DNA of 64,000 nucleotides from assembly GCF_900100845.1 (NCBI RefSeq), contig NZ_FNFP01000002.1, positions 310,001 through 374,000 of the forward strand, written 5' to 3'. The translations under genes and the position numbers were made by a program. The stretch is from Natronincola ferrireducens. GTDB taxonomy: Bacteria > Bacillota > Clostridia > Peptostreptococcales > Natronincolaceae. Below are positions 45,385 to 53,318 of the stretch, piece by piece. Position 1 is the stretch's first letter. Each line of letters begins with the position of its first letter. The notes under the pieces were generated by a model. It was not told the DNA's origin. It ran no database searches and worked only from the letters and a program-made list of their open reading frames with translations.

Positions 45385-46536
45385 CTATCTTCTTATCAAA
45401 GCCCCAATGTTATTGACATAGGAGGCTATATTGATATTGGTTCCGTTGTTTTCTCTATTTAGATTGCTGATAGCATTTATTTTGTAAGTAGGTATGTTGA
45501 AGGTCCCCTCCAGATAGCTAGGCATTCCTCCCAATTCACCACTACCACCATAGATATAGATTTCATCTATAACGTTTCCTGTATTTCTTGTAGTGTAGTA
45601 TTTAAATACCTTTTCTATCTCACCAACCCAGTTATCAATGCTGGTTTTTACAATGTTCATCAGTCGAGAAGTAGAAGAAAAATCCTCTGTTTCCTTTTCT
45701 AAATAACCATTGGCTATTTCTTCTCCCACCCCTTCACTACCAGCAGCAGTAAAGTGATGATCACCTTCATTGATATCCTTAATTTCTTTCTTCCTGAGTC
45801 CAGCTTCTTGTAAGGAGAGATCAAGAAAATTGCAAATATTTGCATCAATATCCTTTCCCCCCACCTTTAACAAGCGATTAAACTTAAAGATACCCTTTTC
45901 AATCATGATAATATTAATCTGGGTGTGACCTAAATCAATAATTGCTATGGTTTTATTAGAAAAATCATTAACCCCATTAATCTTCACCGACCCAGCAAAA
46001 ACCTTGTCTACCCCATTGGAGTGAATGTCTAAAGCTATGGGCTTTAACCCTAAGGACTCTATCAAATGAAGATAATCCCCTGCTATTTTCTTAGGAAGAG
46101 CCGTCACCAGTACCTTTGTTTTTTCCAGTTCACCGTCCTTAAAGGTTTCCAATAGCTTATATTGAATGATGTATTGATCTATTTCGATAGGAAGGTATTG
46201 TTCAATTTCAAATTCCAGCATACCCTTCATTTGCTCATACTTTACAGCCGGCATATCTATTTCCCTCGTTATGATAGAGGTACTCTCTAGGGTACATACT
46301 GTTTTGGTGGCCTTGATTCTATGGTTATGTAAAGCTCCAGCAATAGCCTCCTTTAGAGGGAGCATGTCAATTATTTCTCCATCATAAAAGGTATCAATAG
46401 GCGTTTCAATCGTTACCACTTTATTGATGGTAACGGTGTTTTTTTCATACTTTCCTACAACCATTTTTATACTGTGGCTACCGATATCAATGGAAAGCAT
46501 TTCTTTTTCCCACATTTTGAAAACATTCTTTTCCAA
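45385..46536 (-). CDS. pilM: Type IV pilus assembly ATPase PilM
   Basis: An actin-like cytoplasmic protein of 383 residues with the ASKHA motifs LSIDIGSHSIKMVVG, AIIDLGHTQINIIMIEKG and IYIYGGSGELGGMPSYLE. PilM binds the PilN tail and couples the platform to the motor. It lies between pilD and pilN. Confidence 0.93.
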   Translation of the reverse strand: MEKNVFKMWEKEMLSIDIGSHSIKMVVGKYEKNTVTINKVVTIETPIDTFYDGEIIDMLPLKEAIAGALHNHRIKATKTVCTLESTSIITREIDMPAVKYEQMKGMLEFEIEQYLPIEIDQYIIQYKLLETFKDGELEKTKVLVTALPKKIAGDYLHLIESLGLKPIALDIHSNGVDKVFAGSVKINGVNDFSNKTIAIIDLGHTQINIIMIEKGIFKFNRLLKVGGKDIDANICNFLDLSLQEAGLRKKEIKDINEGDHHFTAAGSEGVGEEIANGYLEKETEDFSSTSRLMNIVKTSIDNWVGEIEKVFKYYTTRNTGNVIDEIYIYGGSGELGGMPSYLEGTFNIPTYKINAISNLNRENNGTNINIASYVNNIGALIRR

Positions 46537-46549
46537 GTCTTTTCCTCCT

Positions 46550-47317
46550 TTATAGGTTATTGAAAAATCGTTCTATATACCACGTTAAAATTTCCCGTTG
46601 CCAACAGATGGTGATAAAGGCGGCTAGAGCAATAAAAGGACCAAAGGGAACAGCCTCCTTTCTACTCTTTTTCTTAAAAGCCAGCAGTAAAACCGAAAGG
46701 CCTCCCCCTATGAGAAATGACAAAAGCATCATCAGTAGGGTGGTTTTCCATCCCAGCCAAAAACCCAGCACCCCCATCAACTTGATATCACCACCACCCA
46801 TGCCACCATTAGAAATAATAGCAATCAGAAGAAAAAATCCTCCTCCCATTAAGAGTCCCCCTATGCTGTTAAGGAGGGGGAAGGAAGTATCATAAAGCAA
46901 CATATGAACTGCTTTATAAACCAACCCTATAAGGAAGATCAAAATCACCATACCATCAGGAATAATCTGATGATAGTAATCTATCATGCTAATAGCAAGC
47001 AATATACTAGCCAGGGCTCCATAGGCCATAAATTGCAGGGATAGTCCAAATTGTATATATAATAAAACATAAAGGACACTATTAAACAACTCAATAAAGG
47101 GATAGCGGGGAGAAATTTCCTCTCGACAGTAACAACATTTCCCCCTGCAGACCATATAGCTTAATACCGGTATTAAATCCTTCGGCTTCAGAGAAGTGCT
47201 ACAGCTGGGGCAATGGGATGAGGGATAGACGATGGACTCCTCCCTAGGAATACGGTAAATGCAGACATTGAGAAAAGAACCGATTAGGAGACCAACCATT
47301 ATTATAATTATAATCAC
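46550..47317 (-). CDS. pilD: Prepilin peptidase (PilD/GspO type)
   Basis: A membrane aspartyl protease and N-methyltransferase of 255 residues. The zinc-type tetracysteine domain is CPSCSTSLKPKDLIPVLSY...CRGKCCYCREEIS. The catalytic aspartates are in SMIDYYHQIIPD and GGGDIKLMGVLGFWLG. It processes the prepilins of this region. Start GTG at 47317 with AAAGGA upstream. First gene of the pilD-pilM-pilN-pilO operon. Confidence 0.94.
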   Translation of the reverse strand: MIIIIIMVGLLIGSFLNVCIYRIPREESIVYPSSHCPSCSTSLKPKDLIPVLSYMVCRGKCCYCREEISPRYPFIELFNSVLYVLLYIQFGLSLQFMAYGALASILLAISMIDYYHQIIPDGMVILIFLIGLVYKAVHMLLYDTSFPLLNSIGGLLMGGGFFLLIAIISNGGMGGGDIKLMGVLGFWLGWKTTLLMMLLSFLIGGGLSVLLLAFKKKSRKEAVPFGPFIALAAFITICWQREILTWYIERFFNNL

Positions 47318-47440
47318 AATATCCTTTCCTTTCTTTAGTATTAATTGGTTTAATGTGATTTACAGACATTAATACAAAATAGTATACATAAATTTAAAAA
47401 CAGTCCAACACAACAACCATAATCTTACATATATTACAAT

Positions 47441-47469
47441 ATTATACCATATTTTCACATATCGTATAA
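47441..47469 (-). promoter_or_regulatory. Candidate sigma-A promoter for the pilD operon
   Basis: Minus-strand TTATAC and TATAAT separated by 17 nt, about 120 nt upstream of pilD. The -10 is perfect and the -35 poor. The rest of the 466-nt gap 47318-47783 holds the inverted repeat at 47661-47724 and a spurious 66-codon frame. Confidence 0.45.
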
Positions 47470-47660
47470 TGTTGTAATAATATTTCGCTTGACAAATTAA
47501 GCCTTGTTTAGACATATACCCCCCAGTCTTAGTAAGGCTTAGTAAAAATTGTTTCTTGTTGAAATTCAACGTTTTTTAAATAGGCTATCTAGCATCACTG
47601 GTAAAAATAATCCCTATACATCCTCGGATTTCATAGAAAAACCACGATTTTTTTCCTCTA

Positions 47661-47724
47661 TTTTTCACTAACTATGTACCAATATCCTTAAAACCCTTTC
47701 TTGTTGTACATAATTAGTGAAAAA
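47661..47724. repeat. 19-bp inverted repeat upstream of the HTH gene (candidate operator)
   Basis: TTTTTCACTAACTATGTAC (47661-47679) and its reverse complement at 47706-47724 differ at one position and are 26 nt apart. No T tract on either side fits a terminator. It lies 60 nt before the HTH gene and in the region shared with the divergent pilD promoter, so it may be an operator for that regulator (inference). Confidence 0.55.
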
Positions 47725-47783
47725 TATCCTTCATCCCCACCTATTGTTATGATATACTTGGAAATAAAAAGGGGGGTTATCCT

Positions 47784-48248
47784 GTGAAAAAAGAACTGCT
47801 TATTGATATTTTTAAATATCACTTTCTTGAAAAATTATCTTATCGTGAGATTGCAGCTAAGTTGAATATCGATAGAAGAACAGTAAGTAGGTATGTCCAT
47901 ATCATGGAAAAAAATATACAGTCCTTAAAGGATAACCCATCCCCTACAGGAAAGTCTGGTGATAAGACTACCCATGCCTATATTTTTCATGATTGGGAGG
48001 ATTATATGGAAGACATCATTGCCTATAAAGCTACTAGAAAAAAGAAGGCATTAACTCCTACTACTAAAAAAGCCATTTATAGATTAACAGAAGTCCTTAA
48101 TACCACTAGTCCTCAAAGAATTTATGATTTTATCTATGAAAATTATGAAGAGTTTCAAGGCACGATTGTGGATGGTCTTACCTATTCCTCTATTTGGCGA
48201 GCTTTGCAGGAGAAACAGAATGAAGATGAGTCAACCCCTAAGGATTGA
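47784..48248 (+). CDS. Helix-turn-helix domain protein, possible regulator of the pilus region
   Basis: A 154-residue protein with an N-terminal HTH (KLSYREIAAKLNIDRRTVSRYV, about residues 17-38) like those of homeodomain-like or IS21/sigma-region-4 proteins. The rest is helical and unassigned, with no transposase catalytic domain and no SAM, receiver or ligand fold that I recognise. GTG start, GGGGGG 7 nt upstream. It is divergent to the pilD operon and preceded by an inverted repeat, so a local transcription factor is a reasonable guess. Confidence 0.6.
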   Translation: MKKELLIDIFKYHFLEKLSYREIAAKLNIDRRTVSRYVHIMEKNIQSLKDNPSPTGKSGDKTTHAYIFHDWEDYMEDIIAYKATRKKKALTPTTKKAIYRLTEVLNTTSPQRIYDFIYENYEEFQGTIVDGLTYSSIWRALQEKQNEDESTPKD

Positions 48249-48258
48249 CCCTGAATTA

Positions 48259-48573
48259 TTAAGAGATAAAATATAAAGCTACCCATCTAACATGCAGTAC
48301 CATTATCCAAAGCTTTACAGCCGTTAATCCCATGAGGGCTTTAGATAACCACGGTATTTTAGACCTGACTTTGTATAAAAAAATCATCGCTATTCCTACA
48401 TATAATACCACACCGATTATGGATAGGATCATGGATAAATGAATAAAGTAATCCATGATAGGGTTTGCCTCTTCTATAATCCCCAGTTGTAATCCTATCG
48501 ACGTAAAAGCTATGTCAAAAACCGTTAGTAAAAATATACCATAGTAGATAAAACGATTTTTTTTCATAATCAT
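48259..48573 (-). CDS. Small membrane protein, DUF5658-like
   Basis: A 104-residue protein with three predicted membrane helices. It has the DxxxTSIGLQLGIIEEANPIMDY pattern of DUF5658 (helix with D-F-T-G/N-P). Function unknown. AAGGAG precedes ATG 48573; the ATG at 48567 is equally possible. Converges on the HTH gene. Confidence 0.7.
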   Translation of the reverse strand: MIMKKNRFIYYGIFLLTVFDIAFTSIGLQLGIIEEANPIMDYFIHLSMILSIIGVVLYVGIAMIFLYKVRSKIPWLSKALMGLTAVKLWIMVLHVRWVALYFIS

Positions 48574-48720
48574 ACAACTCCTTATTATAAGTATATGCAA
48601 CAAAAACTTGTGTGTTGTATGATAGTATTTGAAGTATTCTATTAATCCTCTCTGGTACTTAATGGCATTGTAGGGTCAGCTTCCCTATAGAAGGGTTTTT
48701 CTTGTTTTGATTACAGTCAC

Positions 48721-49656
48721 CTAATCTACCGCGGGAATACCTACTACAGCATGGGCAGCAACATAGATATCGCCATTAAATTTATATTCTTCCCCTACCT
48801 TAAAGCCCAATTGACCAGGAGCATTGGTTAAGCGACCCCGACGGTCTGAAGGAAGCTCTTGGTTCCCAATCCATAGATGGGTTTCTTGAAGTGCATAACC
48901 ACTAAATATATCATAATTTACAATCACTGTACCAGCTTTATAATCAACTATAACATTTCCAACATGAATTCCATTATCAAGATTATTTTGACCAGCACCA
49001 GCCCACAATTTCAATACATATTCACCTTCACTAATAGGTCCATTGGTCCATCCCCAGTTGTTTGCATTTAAGCCCTCAATAGATGTAAACTTTCTTGCAA
49101 TATTCCCACCATAAGCCCAAGCTGTCTCTTCATAGAACATAGGCTTTTCACAATAGTAGAAAGTAATATGACTCCAGCCTGAGCCAGTATTGTTAGGATT
49201 ATTAGCTGGTTGTTTTAACCCACAGTCATTGTAAACTCCCTGAGGATATTTAGGATAATAACTGTATAAGTTACCACCTTGATTTCCACCTTTTACATAT
49301 ACATGAAATACTGGCATAGTTGATGCCCAAGCAAATGTATCTCCATTATTTGTGATTGTTACTTGAAACTTTGAATTAAGATCTGTACTTGCAGTATCAT
49401 CATCTCCGACTTTATATATGCCGTCTACTAATTCGTTTTCATCTAAATCTATTTTAAAAGCTTTTAATATACAGCCTTCTGGAGCCTCAAGGCTACTAGG
49501 AATTGGATTTGGTCCTAATATAGGGATGCTGTCATAGCTCCCCGTAGTAGGGTTGACTTTTGGACTAGTACAATCTTCAGTGCCTGCAAAAACAAATTGA
49601 ACTAGTGAGAAAATAAGCATAACAGCTAGTAAAATGCTGAATAATCTCTTTTTCAT
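48721..49656 (-). CDS. Secreted surface protein of unknown function behind tandem c-di-GMP riboswitches
   Basis: A 311-residue protein with a clear signal peptide (KKRLFSILLAVMLIFSLVQF-VFA-G) and no sorting signal, SLH or membrane anchor. The mature part is Asn/Gly/Trp/Tyr-rich and probably all beta: VTITNNGDTFAWAS, GSGWSHITFYYCEKP. The last 60 residues (ALQETHLWIG...GQLGFKVG...YVAAHAVVG) resemble a module seen in many secreted proteins. GAGGGGAA precedes ATG 49656; an upstream in-frame ATG at 49689 lacks a ribosome site. A long leader carries c-di-GMP-I and II aptamers, so it is probably an adhesin or matrix protein under c-di-GMP control (inference). Confidence 0.75.
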   Translation of the reverse strand: MKKRLFSILLAVMLIFSLVQFVFAGTEDCTSPKVNPTTGSYDSIPILGPNPIPSSLEAPEGCILKAFKIDLDENELVDGIYKVGDDDTASTDLNSKFQVTITNNGDTFAWASTMPVFHVYVKGGNQGGNLYSYYPKYPQGVYNDCGLKQPANNPNNTGSGWSHITFYYCEKPMFYEETAWAYGGNIARKFTSIEGLNANNWGWTNGPISEGEYVLKLWAGAGQNNLDNGIHVGNVIVDYKAGTVIVNYDIFSGYALQETHLWIGNQELPSDRRGRLTNAPGQLGFKVGEEYKFNGDIYVAAHAVVGIPAVD

Positions 49657-49765
49657 AATATTCCCCTCTTTCATCTCATATAGATTCATTGTTTTATACC
49701 TTTATTAGCATATTAGCAAAACAGTTTAGATTTGATTTATCATCTGTATTAGAATAACGATTCTA

Positions 49766-49880
49766 TAATCAGCAACCAGACTATCATAGTGGCAAAGGTA
49801 TCGTTATCATACCATCTGCACCTTAGACTCTAGGCTTTGCGTCCTGTTCTTTTGAGCAGTTTGCCCTTCCTTAGGTCAGT
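49766..49880 (-). promoter_or_regulatory. Cyclic-di-GMP-I riboswitch (GEMM-I)
   Basis: On the minus strand I read GGGCAAAC, a small hairpin with an AAAA loop, GACGCAAAGCCTAGAGTCTAAGG, a GGTAT/ATACC hairpin, and ATGATAGTCTGGTTGCTGAT. These match the class-I signatures GGGCAAACC, GACGCAAAGCC-CCUAA and GGUAGC-GGGUUACCG. It lies about 110 nt before the start of the secreted-protein gene. No terminator is seen between it and the gene, so the output mode is unclear. Confidence 0.85.
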
Positions 49881-49980
49881 ATATCTATAAATGTATGAAA
49901 AACTAATTTAAAGCTATACCTATAGATTAACTTTACTTTTATGTCACGAGTTAGTTAATCCATACTTAATCATAAGCACT

Positions 49981-49996
49981 CCTCCCCTCCCCTCCC
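49981..49996 (-). other. G-rich tract between the two riboswitches
   Basis: The minus strand has GGGAGGGGAGGGGAGG, three runs of at least three G and one of two. It could fold into a G-quadruplex or a weak Shine-Dalgarno-like pause site. Effect unknown. Confidence 0.4.
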
Positions 49997-50012
49997 ATTG
50001 ATAATTTATTTA

Positions 50013-50095
50013 CAAGAGGTCGGTTACACTACCAGCTCCATGTGACCTAAGTGTCCAAATAAAGGTCATACTTCATAGCTCCCTATTGCTTGGTA
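50013..50095 (-). promoter_or_regulatory. Cyclic-di-GMP-II riboswitch
   Basis: The minus strand gives ATGAAG, TTTGGACACTTA, a GGTC-type hairpin and GGTAGTGTAACCGACCTC. The class-II core is a P3 stem (here ACACT/AGTGT) directly followed by AACCGACC, as in the clostridial aptamer (GCACU...AGUGC-AACCGACC). P4 forms with one mismatch, and CAAG/CTTG may close P1. It is 130-140 nt upstream of a class-I aptamer in the same direction. Confidence 0.75.
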
Positions 50096-50199
50096 AGTAA
50101 TAAATATCTTGTTATTCTATATCCTTAGGTATAAATGATACTAGCCAAAAGTAGTATAAATGTTATTCTAATGTAGTATATTCTTTGGACATTAATAAT

Positions 50200-50227
50200 A
50201 TTATAATTAGCCAAAAGTCCTATGCAA
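50200..50227 (-). promoter_or_regulatory. Candidate promoter for the tandem-riboswitch leader
   Basis: Minus-strand TTGCAT and TATAAT separated by 16 nt, about 100 nt before the class-II aptamer. The -10 is perfect. Assignment is tentative because the surrounding sequence is very AT-rich. Confidence 0.4.
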
Positions 50228-50354
50228 ATAAATTTCGCTAGTCATTTCTGGGCAAATAATTGTTGTTATTTCAATATTTTAAAGCGTTTTTATTTATTGT
50301 TATGGTTTTATAAGAAACCCTGTTGTTCCTAGTTAAAGCTTGTAAATTATTAGC

Positions 50355-50402
50355 TTAAAGAAATAGTTTTTTTACTTCTTCTGCAGGGTCTATTTGTATC
50401 AT
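50355..50402 (-). pseudogene. 15-codon remnant related to the small gene at 50776-51048
   Basis: Encodes MIQIDPAEEVKKLFL then stop. The start region repeats that at 51048: both have AATAAAGGAGGACA before ATGATA, and the peptide starts MIxIxxxEEx(K)(K/R)L alike. Probably a truncated copy. Confidence 0.4.
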
Positions 50403-50425
50403 TAATAGTGTCCTCCTTTATTAAT

Positions 50426-50449
50426 AATGTTATCATTTATGATAACATT
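50426..50449. repeat. Near-perfect palindrome
   Basis: AATGTTATCAT-TT-ATGATAACATT has 11-bp arms with 2 central bases. It lies just upstream of the remnant frame at 50402. A decayed version (TTATTATCATTTATCATAAG) precedes the related gene at 51048, so it may have been an operator or part of a repeated unit. Confidence 0.55.
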
Positions 50450-50775
50450 ATATATGATAAATTTCATTTCCCACACTTTCAAATGATCACTTTCTTTCTA
50501 AGAAATGTTTTATCCTGAATCTTTTGGAACTTCTGACAATCTCTTTTAAGTTGAGTTCACCAAAAATTTTCTAGTGGGATTTACCTCTTTTTTCAACAAG
50601 ATCGTCCCTTGTGTACATTCTTACCGAAAAATTTTGTCTGTCTTACCCCCCATTTTGGGGCATAAAAAATCCTAGGTATACTTTCCTGTCCCTAGGGGGA
50701 CAAAGAGGTGTTCTTTTGGTAATCTCTAGGCTAAGTAATAGTTTTTCAGTTTTGAGTGATAGGTATTTTATTATG

Positions 50776-51048
50776 TTAACTGTTTTTTAAAAATTTATTT
50801 GCCATGTAATTGATGATTGCCTCCTTTAGTAATTTCTTAGGTGTAATGCCCTCAGGAATGATTAGGGAAACCGATTAGTCACTGTTTAGCAGAATTAGTG
50901 TGTTGGTGTAGTTTTCTCCACCATCCACATCCCCGTACTCTCCATACTCACTGTCTAAGATTTCTACCAGTTCTCTGACTACCTCTACTACCTTGTGTGG
51001 TAGTTCTGTTAGTCTTTTAGCTTCTTCTACATGGGCTATTTTTATCAT
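50776..51048 (-). pseudogene. Small acidic gene interrupted by an in-frame TAA
   Basis: From ATG 51048 (AAAGGAGGACA upstream) 57 codons are open: MIKIAHVEEAKRLTELP..., with ILDSEYGEYGDVDGG and NTLILLNSD. The TAA at 50875-50877 is followed in the same frame by 32 more sensible codons (SVSLIIPEGITPKKLLKEA...) to a stop at 50776. This suggests one ~90-residue protein broken by a nonsense mutation, or a truncated one still made. The segment resembles small phage/accessory proteins with EYG...DDGGY; family not certain. Confidence 0.5.
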
Positions 51049-51135
51049 TGATATTGTCCTCCTTTATTAATTTTATTATCATTTATCATAAGATTGGATA
51101 TGATATATGTCTTTCTCCTTTGATTTTTTCCACAC

Positions 51136-51163
51136 AAAAAGAGCCGACCTGTTAAGATTGACT
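51136..51163 (+). repeat. Direct repeat copy 1 flanking the DUF169 gene
   Basis: The 28-nt stretch from AAAAAGAGCC to TTAAGATTGACT recurs at 52133-52159 with about five differences. Similarity continues loosely for about 30 nt (TTTTGTT...TTAGTAATTT). Confidence 0.5.
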
Positions 51164-51190
51164 TTTTTTGTTCAATAAGTTAGTAATTTA

Positions 51191-51204
51191 AGTGCCTGAC
51201 ACCC
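51191..51204. repeat. AGTGCCTGACACCC element
   Basis: This short sequence (or its complement GGGTGTCAGGCACT) is a common dispersed element in Gram-positive genomes, often near REP-type or transposase genes. Only one copy is seen here. Confidence 0.35.
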
Positions 51205-51290
51205 TTTTCTTCTATCTTTAATAGACTTTTTTTAGACGATAGAATGGTAAACTTATTAAATACAATTTAAAAAGATGGAGAGTGAGATAA

Positions 51291-52067
51291 TTGAGTCATA
51301 AGGATATCATCAAACAATTAAACTATACACTGGGACTTTCTCGAAATATAGTAGGCATTAAATTTATTTTTACAAAAGAAGAATTTGATAGCTTAGATAT
51401 AAAACAAGTAAACTATAAAATGTCTTATTGTAATACTGTAAAACTTGCTTCAAAAGGTAAGTCTTTCAAAGCAAATTCAGATAATTTTTTATGTAAAGCA
51501 TCTTCCAGGGCCTTAGGGCTAATGGATGTAGATAATGAAGTAGTATCGGGGAGGCTTTATCATTCATTCAATATGTACAGAAGTGTTGGAATTGCAAAAA
51601 ATGTGCAAAGAAATGTAACGTATGTTGATCATAAAATCTATGGTGTTGTAGTAGGACCTTTGAAAGAGATAGAAATAAAACCTGATGTGATTATCATGAT
51701 TACCAATCCTTATCAAGCTATGAGGATAGTACAGGGATACTCATATGATTGTGGAATTCCTACAAATATTAAATTCACTGGTAATCAAGGGGTATGTTCA
51801 GAATGTACAGCCACGCCCTATGAAAATAATGATATAAATGTATCATTATTATGTGCAAATACGAGATTCGCAGCCAAATGGGATGATAATGAAATGGGAA
51901 TAGGTATGCCCTATCACATATTTGAGACTATTGCTAATGGAATTATAAAAACATTAAATCCAAGTGAACCTAATATCAAAAAGAGAAAAATAATAGAACA
52001 AATTGGAATAGAAAACATAGCCATTCCAATAGAGCTTGGAACAAGCTATTATAAAAGTGGTAAATAA
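51291..52067 (+). CDS. DUF169 domain-containing protein
   Basis: A 258-residue cytoplasmic protein. DUF169 features are LSRNIVGIKFIF, a Cys in MSYCNTVKLAS and FLCKASSRALGL, DVIIMITNPYQAMRIVQGYSY, QGVCSECTATPY and MGIGMPYHIFETI. Conserved cysteines suggest a metal or redox cofactor, but no function is known. Start TTG at 51291 with GGAGAG about 10 nt upstream. It is a lone plus-strand gene between repeats, with its own terminator. Confidence 0.85.
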   Translation: MSHKDIIKQLNYTLGLSRNIVGIKFIFTKEEFDSLDIKQVNYKMSYCNTVKLASKGKSFKANSDNFLCKASSRALGLMDVDNEVVSGRLYHSFNMYRSVGIAKNVQRNVTYVDHKIYGVVVGPLKEIEIKPDVIIMITNPYQAMRIVQGYSYDCGIPTNIKFTGNQGVCSECTATPYENNDINVSLLCANTRFAAKWDDNEMGIGMPYHIFETIANGIIKTLNPSEPNIKKRKIIEQIGIENIAIPIELGTSYYKSGK

Positions 52068-52078
52068 TCAACTTTAAA

Positions 52079-52098
52079 GACCTATATAGGTCTTTTTT
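52079..52098 (+). terminator. Terminator after the DUF169 gene
   Basis: GACCTATATAGGTC is a perfect palindrome followed by TTTTTT, 11 nt past the stop. Confidence 0.88.
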
Positions 52099-52135
52099 AT
52101 TTAATAGGAAAGTCCTACTTTTCCTATTAAATAAA
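52096..52135. repeat. 16-bp inverted repeat after the terminator
   Basis: TTTATTTAATAGGAAA (52096-52111) and its perfect complement at 52120-52135 enclose an 8-nt loop. It has no clear T run on either side, so its role is unclear; it may be a second stem-loop backing up the terminator or a mobile-element end. Confidence 0.6.
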
Positions 52136-52159
52136 AAGAGCCAATCATTAAGATTGACT
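52133..52159 (+). repeat. Direct repeat copy 2 flanking the DUF169 gene
   Basis: Matches copy 1 (51136-51163): the AAAAAGAGCC start and TTAAGATTGACT end are identical, with changes and a 1-nt gap in the middle. Confidence 0.5.
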
Positions 52160-52276
52160 CAGTAGTTTTGTTTAGTAATTTCAGTTATTGAGTTGCTAAA
52201 ATAAAGCTCTTTAGATTGTGGGTGTAGTTTTATAATCACAGTATGTTTTCTGTAATTCTACTTCTTTGATAAGTTA

Positions 52277-52816
52277 TCAATAGGTTGTCACAGGTATTAC
52301 TTTTAAGTACGAGTAAGTATTACCTACGGTTCCAATGATATTAGTAGTATTTTGAGGAAATATCTCCTTTTGTATCGTATGACCATCAGAAGCCTCCATC
52401 TTTACTCTGACATTTTTTCCTGATATAGAAAACTCTACTGATAAATCAGAAAGGTTTGAATTTCTAATTTTGGAAACAACCATACCCTCTTTTGACACTA
52501 AATTGCCTACAGAATCATCAGTATTAACAAATATCATTTTTCCATCAGATACATCAGCTTCTTCACTTCCGAGAAGTTCTATCCTTGTTGCAGTTCCTAT
52601 TTGTTTTTCTAGATACTCAAGCATAAATCTAAACTCATTCTGAGTATTTACTCGGGTATCAACTAGCCGATAAGTTTGACTGTTGAAATGAAAAAGAGAA
52701 TAGGTCAATGTCATAATTATCGATATAAGTGCTAAGACTATAATCAATTCTACAAGGGTGATGCCCTTATTAGAATTATATTTAATTTTTGTTATTATTG
52801 AACATATACTTTTCAA
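52277..52816 (-). CDS. Type IV prepilin-like protein (PilW type)
   Basis: A 179-residue minor pilin with an unusually long basic leader (about 17 residues) before NKG-ITLVELIIVLALISII; Glu+5 is present. NTQNEFRFMLEYLEKQIGTA follows the helix, as in PilW/ComGF-like subunits. It is the third gene of the second minor-pilin set (54833-52277), parallel to the set at 43.4-41.4 kb. Confidence 0.83.
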   Translation of the reverse strand: MKSICSIITKIKYNSNKGITLVELIIVLALISIIMTLTYSLFHFNSQTYRLVDTRVNTQNEFRFMLEYLEKQIGTATRIELLGSEEADVSDGKMIFVNTDDSVGNLVSKEGMVVSKIRNSNLSDLSVEFSISGKNVRVKMEASDGHTIQKEIFPQNTTNIIGTVGNTYSYLKVIPVTTY

Positions 52817-52868
52817 GTTTGATACACCCCTCTATCCATATACAGCAACGTTATAAATATTATCCACT

Positions 52869-53285
52869 CTAATCAGCTGTGCGGTTATATGCTCTATATA
52901 CATAAATTTCTGTTTCCACGACTTCATCATTAACTGTTTCCTCTTTTTTAATGACTATTTTGTCAACATCAACTTCAGTTTCATGTATAGAAGTACCAAA
53001 TTTCACTGTCAATTTGTCATCTACTCTATTATAATCAGTGATAGAGTGGGGAAAATCATTAGCAATTAGTTCATCGATTTCAGCTTGATTATAACCAGAT
53101 ATAGCACTTTCTGCAATAGTTGCAGCATCAGAGACATTTTTTGTTCTGCCACCAGAACGTACAGCCAACAGCACACTACTAGTGTAAACCGTTCCTATCA
53201 CTACAACGATTATTCCAAGTAATGCTAATCCGACAATAATTTCAACTAAAGTCAAACCCGATTCACTTTTCTTAGGATTATTCAT
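52869..53285 (-). CDS. Type IV prepilin-like protein (PilV type)
   Basis: A 138-residue minor pilin with leader PKKSESG-LTLVEIIVGLALLG. The C-terminal part (about 75-138) is rich in Val/Glu and probably a small beta domain. Between the large PilX-like gene and the PilW-like gene. Confidence 0.83.
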   Translation of the reverse strand: MNNPKKSESGLTLVEIIVGLALLGIIVVVIGTVYTSSVLLAVRSGGRTKNVSDAATIAESAISGYNQAEIDELIANDFPHSITDYNRVDDKLTVKFGTSIHETEVDVDKIVIKKEETVNDEVVETEIYVYRAYNRTAD

Positions 53286-53318
53286 ATTATCACTCCTAAT
53301 AACTCATTTGCCAAGCTG

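Larger units (their letters stand above)
50228..51290. other. Long region without an intact sizeable gene
   Basis: About 1.06 kb with no open frame over 60 codons. It holds a short frame (50355-50402), a palindrome (50426-50449), an interrupted small gene (50776-51048), a repeat copy (51136-51163) and an AGTGCCTGACACCC element (51191-51204). The middle, 50460-50770, shows a TGTCCC/GGGACA hairpin near 50690 but nothing that I can name. It looks like decayed, perhaps mobile, DNA. Confidence 0.5.

Noticed and set aside
47369-47569. 66-codon minus-strand frame upstream of pilD
   Set aside because: Runs through the likely pilD promoter, has no ribosome site and a composition typical of AT-rich non-coding DNA.
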